Notes under the pieces: generated by a model
The model's database searches: none
Seen by the model: only the letters and a program-made list of their open reading frames with translations
Told to the model about the DNA's origin: nothing
Program-made: the position numbers and the translations under genes
Source: an uncultured Lactobacillus sp.
GTDB lineage: Bacteria; Bacillota; Bacilli; Lactobacillales; Lactobacillaceae
Length of the DNA stretch: 64,000 nucleotides
NCBI RefSeq assembly: GCF_910589175.1
Contig: NZ_CAJURR010000009.1
Span: 1-64,000, forward strand
Reading direction: 5' to 3'
Shown: in pieces, positions 10,474-19,555 of the stretch
Position numbering within the stretch: the first letter of the stretch is position 1
Layout of the letters: every line of letters begins with the position of its first letter

Positions 10474-11460
10474 TCACTTGAAATTCCACTTGATTTTACG
10501 TTCAAACTTCTCATAAGGAAGTAACGTAATCTCTCCTAAATCGGTTCCCTCCGTAGGTGGACATTGGGCTTCTAATGTAATTCCACCATACTGTCCAATA
10601 TTATTTGCAACACCAGTATGATTAAAGTGATTAGCTGTATACATCACAATTGCAGGTGCATTCGTAGTCATAATCATTTGATGACTTTTTGATGTTAAGA
10701 TTGCAGCCGGCTGCATCCCATTTAAGATAAAAGGATGATCTAACCCATTACGCAATTTAATTTGATCATCATTACTGTTTAAAGCTAGAGAAATTTTCTT
10801 TTTCTTTCTAAAATCAAAAGGAGTATTTTTGACATTCTTCATTCCTTGATTTGGTAAACCATCTTCACCAACAGGCAAGTAATAGTCTGCTGCAAGTTGT
10901 AGTTCTAAGTCATCTGCTTTTTCTCCTAGATTAAAATAAGTATGATTAGCTGGATTAAAAATTGTTAATTGGTCACTTACAGCCATAAGTATATAAGTTA
11001 GGTTGTTCTCATTATCTAACTTATAACGAGCATGTAATTTCATATTACCAGGATAACCATTCTCACCATCTGCATCAAAGAGAACTAGCTCGACCTGAGC
11101 CTCTTGATCAGAATTTTTTAACTTAAAATTCCAAATCTTCATGTCAGTTCCCCGGCCTCCATGAATATGATTTTTTCCATCATTTTGAGGTAATTGCTGG
11201 ATCTGTCTTCCATGTTTCCATTGTCCTAGACGAACGCGACCACAAATCCGGCCAACTGTCCCACCTAAAAAGTTTCTTTCTTTTGAATAATCTTCTGGAC
11301 TATTCAAAGTCAAAATCATATTCTCCTGATTTAGTAAAACTTTCTCTAAAGTAGCACCATAATTGAGAATCTTAACCTGCATTCCATGATCATTTTCAAG
11401 GCTGATCTCACACAAATCTTGGCTATCTTTACGTCCATACTTTTTAAAACTAGTTTTCAT
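10474..11460 (-). CDS. galM: Aldose 1-epimerase (galactose mutarotase)
   Basis: 328 aa, the usual GalM length. Expected active-site residues are present: His100 in NHIHGG, His173 in NHTYFNLG as proton donor, and Glu297 in GGITLEAQ as base. It interconverts beta- and alpha-galactose, giving the anomer that GalK uses. It starts directly after the galT stop, so galK-galT-galM is read as one operon. No convincing terminator follows before pgcA, so some read-through into pgcA is possible. Confidence 0.95.
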   Translation of the reverse strand: MKTSFKKYGRKDSQDLCEISLENDHGMQVKILNYGATLEKVLLNQENMILTLNSPEDYSKERNFLGGTVGRICGRVRLGQWKHGRQIQQLPQNDGKNHIHGGRGTDMKIWNFKLKNSDQEAQVELVLFDADGENGYPGNMKLHARYKLDNENNLTYILMAVSDQLTIFNPANHTYFNLGEKADDLELQLAADYYLPVGEDGLPNQGMKNVKNTPFDFRKKKKISLALNSNDDQIKLRNGLDHPFILNGMQPAAILTSKSHQMIMTTNAPAIVMYTANHFNHTGVANNIGQYGGITLEAQCPPTEGTDLGEITLLPYEKFERKIKWNFK

Positions 11461-12930
11461 TTATTTATCTACCTCGCTTATCAAAGCATCAGTAAACTTT
11501 TGCCAACCTATTTCTCCATCTTTATTATTCTTAAAAACACCTGCACACTCGAGTACTTGATCAAATATTTCGACTAAAGCTTGCTGTAAAACTTGGTCGA
11601 CATTTTCTTTGATAATTTGAGAATCTGCTTTCAGTTTTTTAGCCCAATCAAGGTGGCTATCAGCTATTTGATTATCTTGATTAAGTAAATACTTCTTAAC
11701 TTCCCCTAGTTCTCCTTTAAGCCTTCCAGGTAAAATTGCTCTACCCATCACTTCGATTAAACCAATATTTTCTTTTTTAATATGCCAAAGTTCAGCATGT
11801 GGGTGGAAAATTCCTAATGGATATTTCTCACTAGTATTATTATCACGAAGAACTAAATCTAAAATAAAACTTTCTCCCTCACGGTGCATGATTGGCGTAA
11901 CAGTATGGTGTTTACTATTACCCTCAAAAGCTTTAATTTGACGAGCTGGATCGCTATACTGATCCCAAAAATCAATAATTTTACTGCCTAAATCAATTAA
12001 ATCTAATGAATTTTTACTAATCAAACGTAGATCGCTCATTGGCCAATCAACTATGCCAGCCTTAACTTCAGGATATTTTTCAAAATAAATCTCTTTTTTT
12101 ATTTTAGCCTTCATCATTGGAAAAATATGGCGTCCACCTTGATAATGTTCATGAGCTAGCATTGAACCACCAACAATTGGTAAATCTGCATTTGAACCAA
12201 CAAAATATTCAGGCAGCTGCTTTTCAATATCAACTAAATTAATTAAAGTTTGTTGATTAATAATCATTGGGATATGCTTTTGATCCAAGAAAATACAATG
12301 CTCATTAAAATAGGCATACGGTGAATATTGAAAGCCCCAAGGTCTTCCAGCGATCATCATCCGGATTATTCGTAAATTGCTACGAGCATTTTTTCCATAT
12401 CCGCCTAGATAGCCTTCATTTTCTAAGCACAGCGCACATTTAGGATACTTGTTTTCCACATTACGAGCTGCAGCTGCTATTGCTTTAGGATCTTTTTCAG
12501 GTTTTGAAAGATTAATGGTGATTTCTAATTCATGATTTTTAGAACTTTTTCCAGAAAAAACAATGTTTTTAGCAATAGCTTCTTTTTTAACATAATTATT
12601 CTCAACACAAAGTCGATAAAACCAATCAGTTGCAGTCTTAGGTAACTTTTGCATCTTTTGCCAGAAAATTTCATTTACCTTTGAAGGTGTTGGTATTTTT
12701 AAATCATATAATTCATCATTCAAAATTTCACGTGAGGTAATATCATCAGGGATAATTTCATGATCCACGGCCATTTGAACCAGTTGCTTTACAGGAGAGA
12801 GATTTTCATCATATTCTTCATCTTCATCTCCTACCAAAGCCTTAATCTTATTAACTAAGTAAACATAATCCATTTCTTTATAGGTTCCACTATCAATCAC
12901 TTCACGCGCAAATTTTTCAATAACTTTCAT
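11461..12930 (-). CDS. galT: UDP-glucose--hexose-1-phosphate uridylyltransferase (class II)
   Basis: 489 aa, the length of the Firmicute GalT family, which is longer than the E. coli enzyme. The conserved segment GGSMLAHEHYQGGRHIFPM near residue 255 and the downstream GIFHPHAELWHIKKENIGL carry the histidines expected of this class. It exchanges galactose-1-phosphate with UDP-glucose. It lies 18 nt after galK and abuts galM. galE, needed to complete the Leloir pathway, is not in this window. Confidence 0.95.
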   Translation of the reverse strand: MKVIEKFAREVIDSGTYKEMDYVYLVNKIKALVGDEDEEYDENLSPVKQLVQMAVDHEIIPDDITSREILNDELYDLKIPTPSKVNEIFWQKMQKLPKTATDWFYRLCVENNYVKKEAIAKNIVFSGKSSKNHELEITINLSKPEKDPKAIAAAARNVENKYPKCALCLENEGYLGGYGKNARSNLRIIRMMIAGRPWGFQYSPYAYFNEHCIFLDQKHIPMIINQQTLINLVDIEKQLPEYFVGSNADLPIVGGSMLAHEHYQGGRHIFPMMKAKIKKEIYFEKYPEVKAGIVDWPMSDLRLISKNSLDLIDLGSKIIDFWDQYSDPARQIKAFEGNSKHHTVTPIMHREGESFILDLVLRDNNTSEKYPLGIFHPHAELWHIKKENIGLIEVMGRAILPGRLKGELGEVKKYLLNQDNQIADSHLDWAKKLKADSQIIKENVDQVLQQALVEIFDQVLECAGVFKNNKDGEIGWQKFTDALISEVDK

Positions 12931-12948
12931 TTTTGTAGCCCCTTAAGT

Positions 12949-14118
12949 TTAAATTTTCTTAGTTCCATCTACAATTTCTGCGTCATAGAAACTTGCATCA
13001 TAACCTACTTTATCGCGATATATTTCACCAACATTTTTCTTAAACGCTTCTGCTTTATCTTTTTTTACAATTGCGATTGCACTGCCGCCAAAGCCGCCAC
13101 CAATCATTCTGGCACCTAAAACACCATCTTGTTTCCAAGCAGCTTCTGCTAGTGTATCCAGTTCTTTACCTGTTACTTCATAATCATAGTGGAGAGAAAC
13201 ATGAGATGCGTTTATCAAATGACCCAATTTTTCAAGACCATTATCCTTCATAGCCTTAGTTGCTCTGATTGTTCTTTCATTTTCATTAACTGCATGACGA
13301 GCACGTTTTATTTCTGTCTCATCATTAATTAAATATGCATATTCGTCAAAAGTCTGACTATCTAATTCACCTAAAGAAGTAATATCAAGCTTAGTTTTCA
13401 ATTTTTCTAAGGCATTCTTACATTCTCTTACCCGATCGTTGTAAGCAGAATCAGCTAGTGTATGCTCTTTATTGGTAGACATAATAATAATTTCATAGTC
13501 TCCTAGCTTAAGAGGCATATATTCATATTCCATGGTGTTGCAATCAAGAAAAATAGCACTATCCTTCTTACCCATAATGCAAGCAAACTGATCCATAATT
13601 CCCGAGTTTAAGCCAACAAACTCATTTTCTGTTTTTTGACCAAGTCGGGCTAAGTCTGGTCGATTAATATCTAAATCAAATTCATCTTTTAAGATCATCC
13701 CCATTAACATTTCAATGGCTGCACTTGAAGATAAACCAGATCCGGAAGGTAAATCAGCCTTAATATATAAATTAAAACCATGATTAATCTTATTTCCATC
13801 TTCTCTTTGTCGTAAATAAGTTATCATTCCTTTAAAATAATTTGCCCAGAATCGATCATCTTTTTCTACTGTATCGTCATTTAAGTCAAATTTTACAATT
13901 TCACCGTCTACATTACCTGAATAAAGACAAACTTTATTATCATTTCTTGGACCGTAAACGCCATAAACCCCTAGACTAATAGCTGCCGGAAAAACATGGC
14001 TACCATTATAATCAGTATGCTCTCCAATTACATTAATTCGGCCTGGTGAAAAAAATACGTCTTTTTCATTTTTACCAAATACTTTTTGATAATTTTTAAT
14101 CAATTCATCTTTATTCAT
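12949..14118 (-). CDS. galK: Galactokinase
   Basis: 389 aa, a GHMP-family kinase. Motif 1, GRINVIGEHTDYNG, is near residue 27. The ATP-binding LPSGSGLSSSAAIEML is near 130, and motif 3, GARMIGGGFGGSA, is near 340. It phosphorylates galactose to galactose-1-phosphate. It is first of galK-galT-galM; the ATG at 14118 has GAGG upstream. The promoter in front carries a perfect cre site and an AT-rich palindrome, implying carbon catabolite repression and probably a local repressor. Confidence 0.97.
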   Translation of the reverse strand: MNKDELIKNYQKVFGKNEKDVFFSPGRINVIGEHTDYNGSHVFPAAISLGVYGVYGPRNDNKVCLYSGNVDGEIVKFDLNDDTVEKDDRFWANYFKGMITYLRQREDGNKINHGFNLYIKADLPSGSGLSSSAAIEMLMGMILKDEFDLDINRPDLARLGQKTENEFVGLNSGIMDQFACIMGKKDSAIFLDCNTMEYEYMPLKLGDYEIIIMSTNKEHTLADSAYNDRVRECKNALEKLKTKLDITSLGELDSQTFDEYAYLINDETEIKRARHAVNENERTIRATKAMKDNGLEKLGHLINASHVSLHYDYEVTGKELDTLAEAAWKQDGVLGARMIGGGFGGSAIAIVKKDKAEAFKKNVGEIYRDKVGYDASFYDAEIVDGTKKI

Positions 14119-14148
14119 AATTTTTACCTCGTAAATTAATCAGTTATA

Positions 14149-14162
14149 TGTAATCGTTTTCA
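14149..14162 (-). promoter_or_regulatory. cre site at the galK promoter
   Basis: TGTAATCGTTTTCA fits the catabolite responsive element TGWNANCGNTNWCA at every fixed position. It begins at the predicted transcription start of galK, a position where CcpA/HPr-Ser-P binding would block initiation. The match is read directly; the binding is inferred. Confidence 0.8.
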
Positions 14163-14168
14163 TCAATG

Positions 14169-14207
14169 ATTATAAAACTATTTATCATTTTAGTAAATAA
14201 ATTTACT
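14169..14207 (-). promoter_or_regulatory. galK promoter and candidate GalR operator
   Basis: On the minus strand TTTACT (14192-14197), 17-nt spacer, TATAAT (14169-14174). The palindrome AGTAAATAAATTTACT (14192-14207, arms of 7) overlaps the -35 and is a natural operator candidate for the neighbouring LacI-family regulator. It is very AT-rich, so the operator reading is less secure than the promoter. Confidence 0.65.
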
Positions 14208-14212
14208 ATTTT

Positions 14213-14246
14213 TATAAAAAAAGTGCATTAAATTTTTAATGCACTT
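14213..14246 (-). terminator. Terminator of the LacI-family regulator gene
   Basis: AAGTGCATTAAA and its complement form a hairpin of about 12 bp with a T-rich tail on the minus strand. The stem reaches into the regulator's stop codon and ends just before the galK promoter. Confidence 0.9.
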
Positions 14247-15243
14247 AGTTAAAACTTTTTCTTATAACTAAATTAGTATTCATGGTTAAATGAACTTTTG
14301 GCAAATCTGAGTTAGTAATTCGCATAAGTAAAACAGAAATTGCTAATTTACTCAAAGCAATTTGATCAATATTGTATGATGTGAGCGGTGGTGAAACATA
14401 TTTTACGACATCACTGTTGTTAATGCTAATAATAGCGGTATCTTTTGGTACTCTAATTCCTACCTCGTTAAAGTACTGCAAAACACCCACACTCAGTGTA
14501 TCAGAAGCAATAATAAAGGCATCGGGTAACTTTTTCCCTAATTTATTAACTACTTCTTTTGCTAAATTATAACCATTTTTAACACTAACAATTCCTTTGG
14601 CAAATACTTCAATATTCTTTATCCCTCGGGTTTTACAATACTCCGTAAAAGTAATCTCTCGAATATCACGTTGCGATTTATGATCTAAGGTAAAACTTTC
14701 AGCACCGATGTAGCCCAAATTGTTATAACCATGCGCTATTAATTCCTTGATTGCATCCTGTATCGTTAATTCTAGATTAGGCTGAACCGAATCAAACAGC
14801 TCTGGAGCCGGGTTAATATCAATAAAGACACCGTTGGGTAAAACATCGTGTAGTTTCTTTAATTCTTTATAGGTAAGTTCAGCTGTTCCTACTCCGATAA
14901 AACCTTGAAAAATTGAGGCTTGTTGTATTAACTCATTCAATTCAGTGAATAAAGTTAATTTAATACCTTTTTCTTTTCCTACTTTATTAACAGCATCCCG
15001 TAAAAAAGAAAAATATTCATCCTGAAGTTGTTCATTTCCATTTACTCGATAAAGTAATGCAATTTCAGGCTTTAAGTCACTTACATTATTAATCTTTTTA
15101 AAATATCCTAATTCATTGGCTACTTTTAATATCTTACTTTTCGTTTCAGGAGTAACTGACAAACGCGGATCATTATTTAATAAGCGTGATACAGTTGCCG
15201 GTGAAAATCCAGATTTGGCAGCTATTTCTTTAATTGTTGTCAT
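14245..15243 (-). CDS. galR: LacI-family transcriptional regulator, probably GalR
   Basis: About 332 aa from the ATG at 15243; two GTG codons upstream give at most four extra residues. The N-terminal helix-turn-helix TTIKEIAAKSGFSPATVSRL is followed by the LacI hinge region, then a periplasmic-binding-protein-like sugar sensor domain. It lies directly upstream of galK-galT-galM on the same strand, so it most likely represses those genes in the absence of galactose. A similar AT-rich motif occurs twice in front of its own gene, suggesting autoregulation. The effector is inferred from context only. Confidence 0.85.
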   Translation of the reverse strand: MTTIKEIAAKSGFSPATVSRLLNNDPRLSVTPETKSKILKVANELGYFKKINNVSDLKPEIALLYRVNGNEQLQDEYFSFLRDAVNKVGKEKGIKLTLFTELNELIQQASIFQGFIGVGTAELTYKELKKLHDVLPNGVFIDINPAPELFDSVQPNLELTIQDAIKELIAHGYNNLGYIGAESFTLDHKSQRDIREITFTEYCKTRGIKNIEVFAKGIVSVKNGYNLAKEVVNKLGKKLPDAFIIASDTLSVGVLQYFNEVGIRVPKDTAIISINNSDVVKYVSPPLTSYNIDQIALSKLAISVLLMRITNSDLPKVHLTMNTNLVIRKSFN

Positions 15244-15307
15244 ATTTTCCACCACTTTTTCTATTCACAAATACTGTATCATAATCCTAATTAATCCGCT
15301 ATTACTG

Positions 15308-15338
15308 AATAATTTATTACCTAAGTAAATAATTTATT
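15308..15338. repeat. Paired AATAATTTATT motifs upstream of the LacI-family gene
   Basis: AATAATTTATT occurs at 15308-15318 and 15328-15338, start to start 20 bp, about two helical turns. The second copy is preceded by AGTA, giving AGTAAATAATTTATT, close to the palindrome at the galK promoter. Candidate operators for autoregulation. The AT-rich composition raises the chance of coincidence. Confidence 0.45.
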
Positions 15339-15372
15339 GATTCTTTCACAATATAAACAATTTTATATACAA

Positions 15373-15399
15373 AAAAGCTGTCTATGATAGACAGCTTTT
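15373..15399 (-). terminator. Terminator of trxB
   Basis: AAAAGCTGTCT and AGACAGCTTTT arms around ATGAT, followed on the minus strand by a T-run. It separates trxB from the downstream regulator gene. Confidence 0.9.
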
Positions 15400-15410
15400 C
15401 ATTTATGACC

Positions 15411-16346
15411 TTAATCTTCATCAAGACCTTGGTAATAGTTATATACTTCTTGACCAGCAATACTTCCTTCACCGACAGCAGTTGCAATTTGACGAAGTTC
15501 TTTTGCTCGAACATCACCCAAAGCAAAGACCCCATCAACTTTAGTACGCATATGATCATCAGTTAAGATCCAACCTTGTTCATCAGTAATGCCTAAATCT
15601 CTAAAAGCAGCAGTTTGGGGTTGAATACCAACATAAATAAATACACCAGCTACTTTAACTTCTTTTTCTTCACCAGTTTCTTTATCCTTATATTTCACAC
15701 CAGTTACTTTATTGCCATCTCCGACAATTTCTTCAGTTTGAGCATTCCAGATAAACTTCATCTTATCATTTTCGAAAGCTTTCTTTTGTAATTCAGCTTT
15801 TGCACGAAGTTGATCGCGCCGATGGATCACAGTGACTGACTTAGCAGACTGTGCCAAATATAGCCCCTCTTGAATAGCTGAATCTCCGCCACCTATTACA
15901 GCAACATCTTCATCTCTAAAGAAAGCGGCGTCACAAACAGCACAATATGATACACCTTTTCCAGCATATTCTTCTTCACCTGGAACTCCAAGATGCTTAT
16001 GAACTGCACCAGTAGCAATAACGACGGCACCAGCTTCGTATTCACCTGAATCAGTTTTAACGATCTTTTTATTGCCATCTTGGGTAATACTTTGTACATC
16101 GCCATAAGCAAATTCAGCTCCGGCATTTGTAGCAGTTTGATACATTTTTTCGCCTAATTCAGGTCCTTGAATATCAACAAAGCCAGGATAATTATCTATA
16201 CCTGCAGTATTATTCATTTGGCCGCCATAAATACCACGATCCAAAATAACTACTTTCAAATTAGCTCGAGCGGCATATAAAGCAGCAGTTAAACCGCCAG
16301 GGCCTGCTCCAATTACAATTACATCGTAGCTTTTTTTCTCAGCCAT
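15411..16346 (-). CDS. trxB: Thioredoxin reductase
   Basis: 311 aa, typical low-molecular-weight bacterial TrxB. The FAD loop GAGPGGLTAALYAARA is near residue 13, the redox pair CAVC at Cys135/Cys138, and the NADPH loop GGGDSAIQEGLYL near 152. The C-terminal FAD contact reads GVFALGDVR. It passes electrons from NADPH to thioredoxin and is a main thiol-repair route in catalase-negative lactobacilli. It lies 71 nt after gpsA and ends with its own terminator. Confidence 0.97.
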   Translation of the reverse strand: MAEKKSYDVIVIGAGPGGLTAALYAARANLKVVILDRGIYGGQMNNTAGIDNYPGFVDIQGPELGEKMYQTATNAGAEFAYGDVQSITQDGNKKIVKTDSGEYEAGAVVIATGAVHKHLGVPGEEEYAGKGVSYCAVCDAAFFRDEDVAVIGGGDSAIQEGLYLAQSAKSVTVIHRRDQLRAKAELQKKAFENDKMKFIWNAQTEEIVGDGNKVTGVKYKDKETGEEKEVKVAGVFIYVGIQPQTAAFRDLGITDEQGWILTDDHMRTKVDGVFALGDVRAKELRQIATAVGEGSIAGQEVYNYYQGLDED

Positions 16347-16417
16347 ATTCTCGCCTCTATTCTTACTTTTTGTAAGTATATATTACTATGAACAAATAAA
16401 AATTGCAATCTTTTTGC

Positions 16418-17437
16418 TTATAGTTGAATTTCTGGCTTAGGATTTCTTCCCATCATTGTCTTAATTTCTTGATCTACATCGGCATTTTCATATAAAACAC
16501 GGTAAATAGCTTCACTAATTGGCATATCAATATTCTTTTCTTCTGCTAATTCATGTACTGCCTTAACAGTCGTAGCTCCCTCTACAACTTGGCCCATATG
16601 ATCTAGAACATAATCAAGGCTCTTTCCTTCTCCAATTTGCTTACCTGCACGCCAATTACGAGAATTTTGAGAAGTTGCTGTTACAATTAAATCACCAATT
16701 CCTGAAAGACCGGAAAAAGTCATTGGTTTTGCGCCGAAGTACTTAACTCCTAAACGAGTAATCTCAGCCAAGCCTCTAGTCATTAAAGCAGCCTTTGCAT
16801 CGTCACCATACCCCTTACCCACTAGGATACCGGCAGCGATTGCAATAACATTTTTAACTGCACCACCTACTTCCACTCCTACTAAATCATCATTGGTGTA
16901 GAAACGGACATAGTTATTTGAAAATACTTTTTGTACTCTCTTAGCATTTTCTTCACTAGTGGATGCACAAGCAATTGCAGTTAAATCCTTTTGAGCAACA
17001 TTTTCAGCATGACTAGGTCCTGAAATGGCCACTATTTTTTCACTATCGTTTGGATAAACTTCTTCAGTTAAAATATCTGAAATTAGTTTTTTACTCCCTG
17101 GTTCAATTCCTTTAGTTGCAGTTACCAATAAAGGAGTAGCGCCAGTTTTATCTAATATTTTATGTACATTTTTAGCAACGATACGGACTGCTTTAGTTGG
17201 TAAAACAAATAAAACAATTTCGGCACCATCCAATGCTTTTTCTAAATCTCCAGTAGCAGGTACATTAGGATTAAGTTTCCAATTTTTCATGTAGTGAGTA
17301 TTAGTATGATGTTCATTAATTTCTTGGTTAACACTGTCAATGTTTCCATACAATACTACATCATTTCCGTTATCAGCTAACATTGAACCAAGAACAGAAC
17401 CCCATGAACCATTACCTAAAACTGCAATCTTTGCCAT
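16418..17437 (-). CDS. gpsA: NAD(P)H-dependent glycerol-3-phosphate dehydrogenase
   Basis: 339 aa from the ATG at 17437; a TTG twelve bases upstream is possible but poorly spaced from a ribosome site. The dinucleotide loop GNGSWGSVLGSMLADNG is near residue 7. The catalytic lysine segment VGGAVKNVIAIAAG is near 185. It makes sn-glycerol-3-phosphate from dihydroxyacetone phosphate for phospholipid and teichoic acid synthesis. It is 36 nt after lgt, in an hprK-lgt-gpsA run. Lgt, PgsA and GpsA, all of lipid metabolism, are each in this window. Confidence 0.96.
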   Translation of the reverse strand: MAKIAVLGNGSWGSVLGSMLADNGNDVVLYGNIDSVNQEINEHHTNTHYMKNWKLNPNVPATGDLEKALDGAEIVLFVLPTKAVRIVAKNVHKILDKTGATPLLVTATKGIEPGSKKLISDILTEEVYPNDSEKIVAISGPSHAENVAQKDLTAIACASTSEENAKRVQKVFSNNYVRFYTNDDLVGVEVGGAVKNVIAIAAGILVGKGYGDDAKAALMTRGLAEITRLGVKYFGAKPMTFSGLSGIGDLIVTATSQNSRNWRAGKQIGEGKSLDYVLDHMGQVVEGATTVKAVHELAEEKNIDMPISEAIYRVLYENADVDQEIKTMMGRNPKPEIQL

Positions 17438-17473
17438 TTTTTTACTCAAACTTTCTATAAAAAATTATTTCTT

Positions 17474-18310
17474 TCAATCTCTATTATACGGGTATTTTAA
17501 ACCGCTGCCAGCCAAATACCACTTTGGCTTTACAACTTTACGACGATAAATCCAAAGAATAATTGCGCCAAAAAACAAAATCAAGCTTAATGCTTGTGAA
17601 ACTCTAATCGTATTAGCAATGTATAAACTATCTGTTCTCATTCCTTCAACAAAGAAACGGACAGCAGAATACCAAATTACATAACTTAGAAATATTTCTC
17701 CACGCTTAAAAAGATGTTTTCTATGGCGTAAACTCAAAATCAAAATTAAGCCAATTAAATTTAAAGTCGACTCATATAAATAAGTTGGTTGATAATATGA
17801 ACCATTAATGTACATCTGCTGAATAATAAAATGGGGTAAATGTAGACTTTCTAAGAAAGACAAGGTTGTTTTAGCACCATGTGCTTCTTGATTCATAAAA
17901 TTACCCCATCGAGCAATTACTTGGGCAGCCATTACACCTGGAGCAATGATATCAAGCATTAGAAATGGCGGTAGCATTCGTTGATGACAAAAAATTAATA
18001 ATACAATTAGTCCAGCAATCAAACCACCATAAATGGCAATACCACCATTCCAAATAGCAATTATTTGATCAGGATGTTGAGAAAAATAGCCCCACTCAAA
18101 AACTACATAATATATTCGAGCCCCAATAAAACCAATCGGAACTGCCCATAGGAGAAAATCAATGAAGTCATCCGGCATAATATGCCTTTTCTTTCCTTCA
18201 TTAATTGCCATTAAGGTTGCTACTAAAACTCCAGTAGCCATTAAAATACCATACCACTTAACTTGAAGCGGGGCCAGATTAAAAGCTACAGGATTTAAAG
18301 CTAAACTCAT
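17474..18310 (-). CDS. lgt: Prolipoprotein diacylglyceryl transferase
   Basis: 278 aa with about seven membrane helices. The Lgt signature segment [14 protein letters not shown] is near residue 132, and the conserved GARIYYV near 63. It transfers diacylglycerol from phosphatidylglycerol to the lipobox cysteine of prolipoproteins. It overlaps hprK by 4 nt. The hprK-lgt pairing is conserved in Firmicutes, although no shared function is known. Confidence 0.96.
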   Translation of the reverse strand: MSLALNPVAFNLAPLQVKWYGILMATGVLVATLMAINEGKKRHIMPDDFIDFLLWAVPIGFIGARIYYVVFEWGYFSQHPDQIIAIWNGGIAIYGGLIAGLIVLLIFCHQRMLPPFLMLDIIAPGVMAAQVIARWGNFMNQEAHGAKTTLSFLESLHLPHFIIQQMYINGSYYQPTYLYESTLNLIGLILILSLRHRKHLFKRGEIFLSYVIWYSAVRFFVEGMRTDSLYIANTIRVSQALSLILFFGAIILWIYRRKVVKPKWYLAGSGLKYPYNRD

Positions 18311-19266
18311 TTCCTGCTTTCACCCTCGTCTTTTTTAGAATTGTCTGAAATTAATTCAGTTAGATTTTGTTCAAATTTTTGACTAGCATCATAACCCATT
18401 TTCTTAGCTCTGAAGTTCATAGCAGCTACTTCAATAATAATAGCTAAATTCCGTCCGACTTTAACTGGAACCGTTACTTGCGGTACATCTACTTCAAAAA
18501 TCTCACGCGTCTTTTCATTAAATCCTAAGCGATCATAATTAGCTTTTGGATCCCAATTTTGCAAACAGATTATTAATTGAATTTCAGTACTATCCTTAAC
18601 CGCTCCAGCACCAAAAAGATTCATCACATCAATAATTCCAATTCCGCGAATCTCCATTAAATGCTTTAGAATTTTAGGAGCTTCTCCAACTACAGTCTTG
18701 TCATCTTTTTGATATACATCAACTCGATCATCTGCAATCAACCGATGTCCACGCTTTACCAAGTCTAGGGCGGTTTCGGATTTACCAACACCAGAATTTC
18801 CAATAATCAATACACCCATTCCGTAAATTTCTACTAAAACACCATGAATACTCTTTCGAGGCGCAAGCTTTTCATCTAGAAATTGAGTAATGACACTTGA
18901 TAAATGTGTTGTAGCCATATTACTAGAAAGAACAGGTATCTTTTCTTTCTCAGCTGCTTCAAGCATTTCTGAAGGAATTGGTAAACCTCGTGACACAATG
19001 AAGCAAGGCGTTTCTGGAGTTGCCATTTTGTTAAATACTCGCTCACGCAAATCATGATCTAAACGTGCACTATAAGAAATTTCCGTTCTTCCTAGCAATT
19101 GGATTCTATTTTTAGGATAGAAATCAAAATAACCTGTCAATTCCAAACCTGGACGAGAAATATCAGAAGTATTAATTAATTTTTGATCTAAATATTCCTT
19201 TCCTTCAACCACTCTAAGTGAAGGAAGATCTTTTACTAATTCACTAACTTTAACTGCTTCAACCAT
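18307..19266 (-). CDS. hprK: HPr kinase/phosphorylase
   Basis: 319 aa. His141 in HGVLVEIYG, Walker [10 protein letters not shown] at about 156-164, the acidic ADDRVD just after, and the C-terminal signature around [20 protein letters not shown] all fit HprK/P. It phosphorylates HPr on Ser46 when glycolytic intermediates are high and removes the phosphate when they are low, so it sets CcpA-dependent repression. Its substrate HPr is encoded at 52933-53199. It overlaps the upstream small membrane gene by 8 nt and lgt by 4 nt. Confidence 0.97.
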   Translation of the reverse strand: MVEAVKVSELVKDLPSLRVVEGKEYLDQKLINTSDISRPGLELTGYFDFYPKNRIQLLGRTEISYSARLDHDLRERVFNKMATPETPCFIVSRGLPIPSEMLEAAEKEKIPVLSSNMATTHLSSVITQFLDEKLAPRKSIHGVLVEIYGMGVLIIGNSGVGKSETALDLVKRGHRLIADDRVDVYQKDDKTVVGEAPKILKHLMEIRGIGIIDVMNLFGAGAVKDSTEIQLIICLQNWDPKANYDRLGFNEKTREIFEVDVPQVTVPVKVGRNLAIIIEVAAMNFRAKKMGYDASQKFEQNLTELISDNSKKDEGESRK

Positions 19267-19537
19267 TTTTGTTATCCTCTTTATCTTCTACATCTTTGAC
19301 TGAAACATCTCGTGCTTTCTTTCGCTTTTGATTATTAGTGGACTGCTGCACAGGATTATGGCTATTAGTTTCATCTGTATCTTTTTTATTGCCAGAAAAC
19401 TTAGCTAGCAGCCAAATAATCAAAGCAACAATTATAGCAACAGGTAACAAGCCAATAAAGAATTTAAATATTGAAAATAAAATACTTAAAATCACCAAAG
19501 CAGCTAATACCAATATTAAAATAGTTACAAATCCCAT
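19259..19537 (-). CDS. Small membrane protein upstream of hprK
   Basis: 92 aa. Residues 1-45 form one or two hydrophobic helices. The rest is a charged tail rich in Lys, Asp and Asn. GGAAAAG precedes the ATG at 19537. No family recognised. In many Firmicutes hprK is preceded by PspC-like or holin-like membrane genes, so this may be a reduced relative, but the sequence gives no proof. The 8-nt overlap with hprK argues for cotranscription and translational coupling. Confidence 0.7.
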   Translation of the reverse strand: MGFVTILILVLAALVILSILFSIFKFFIGLLPVAIIVALIIWLLAKFSGNKKDTDETNSHNPVQQSTNNQKRKKARDVSVKDVEDKEDNKNG

Positions 19538-19555
19538 AGATCTTTTCCTTAAACT

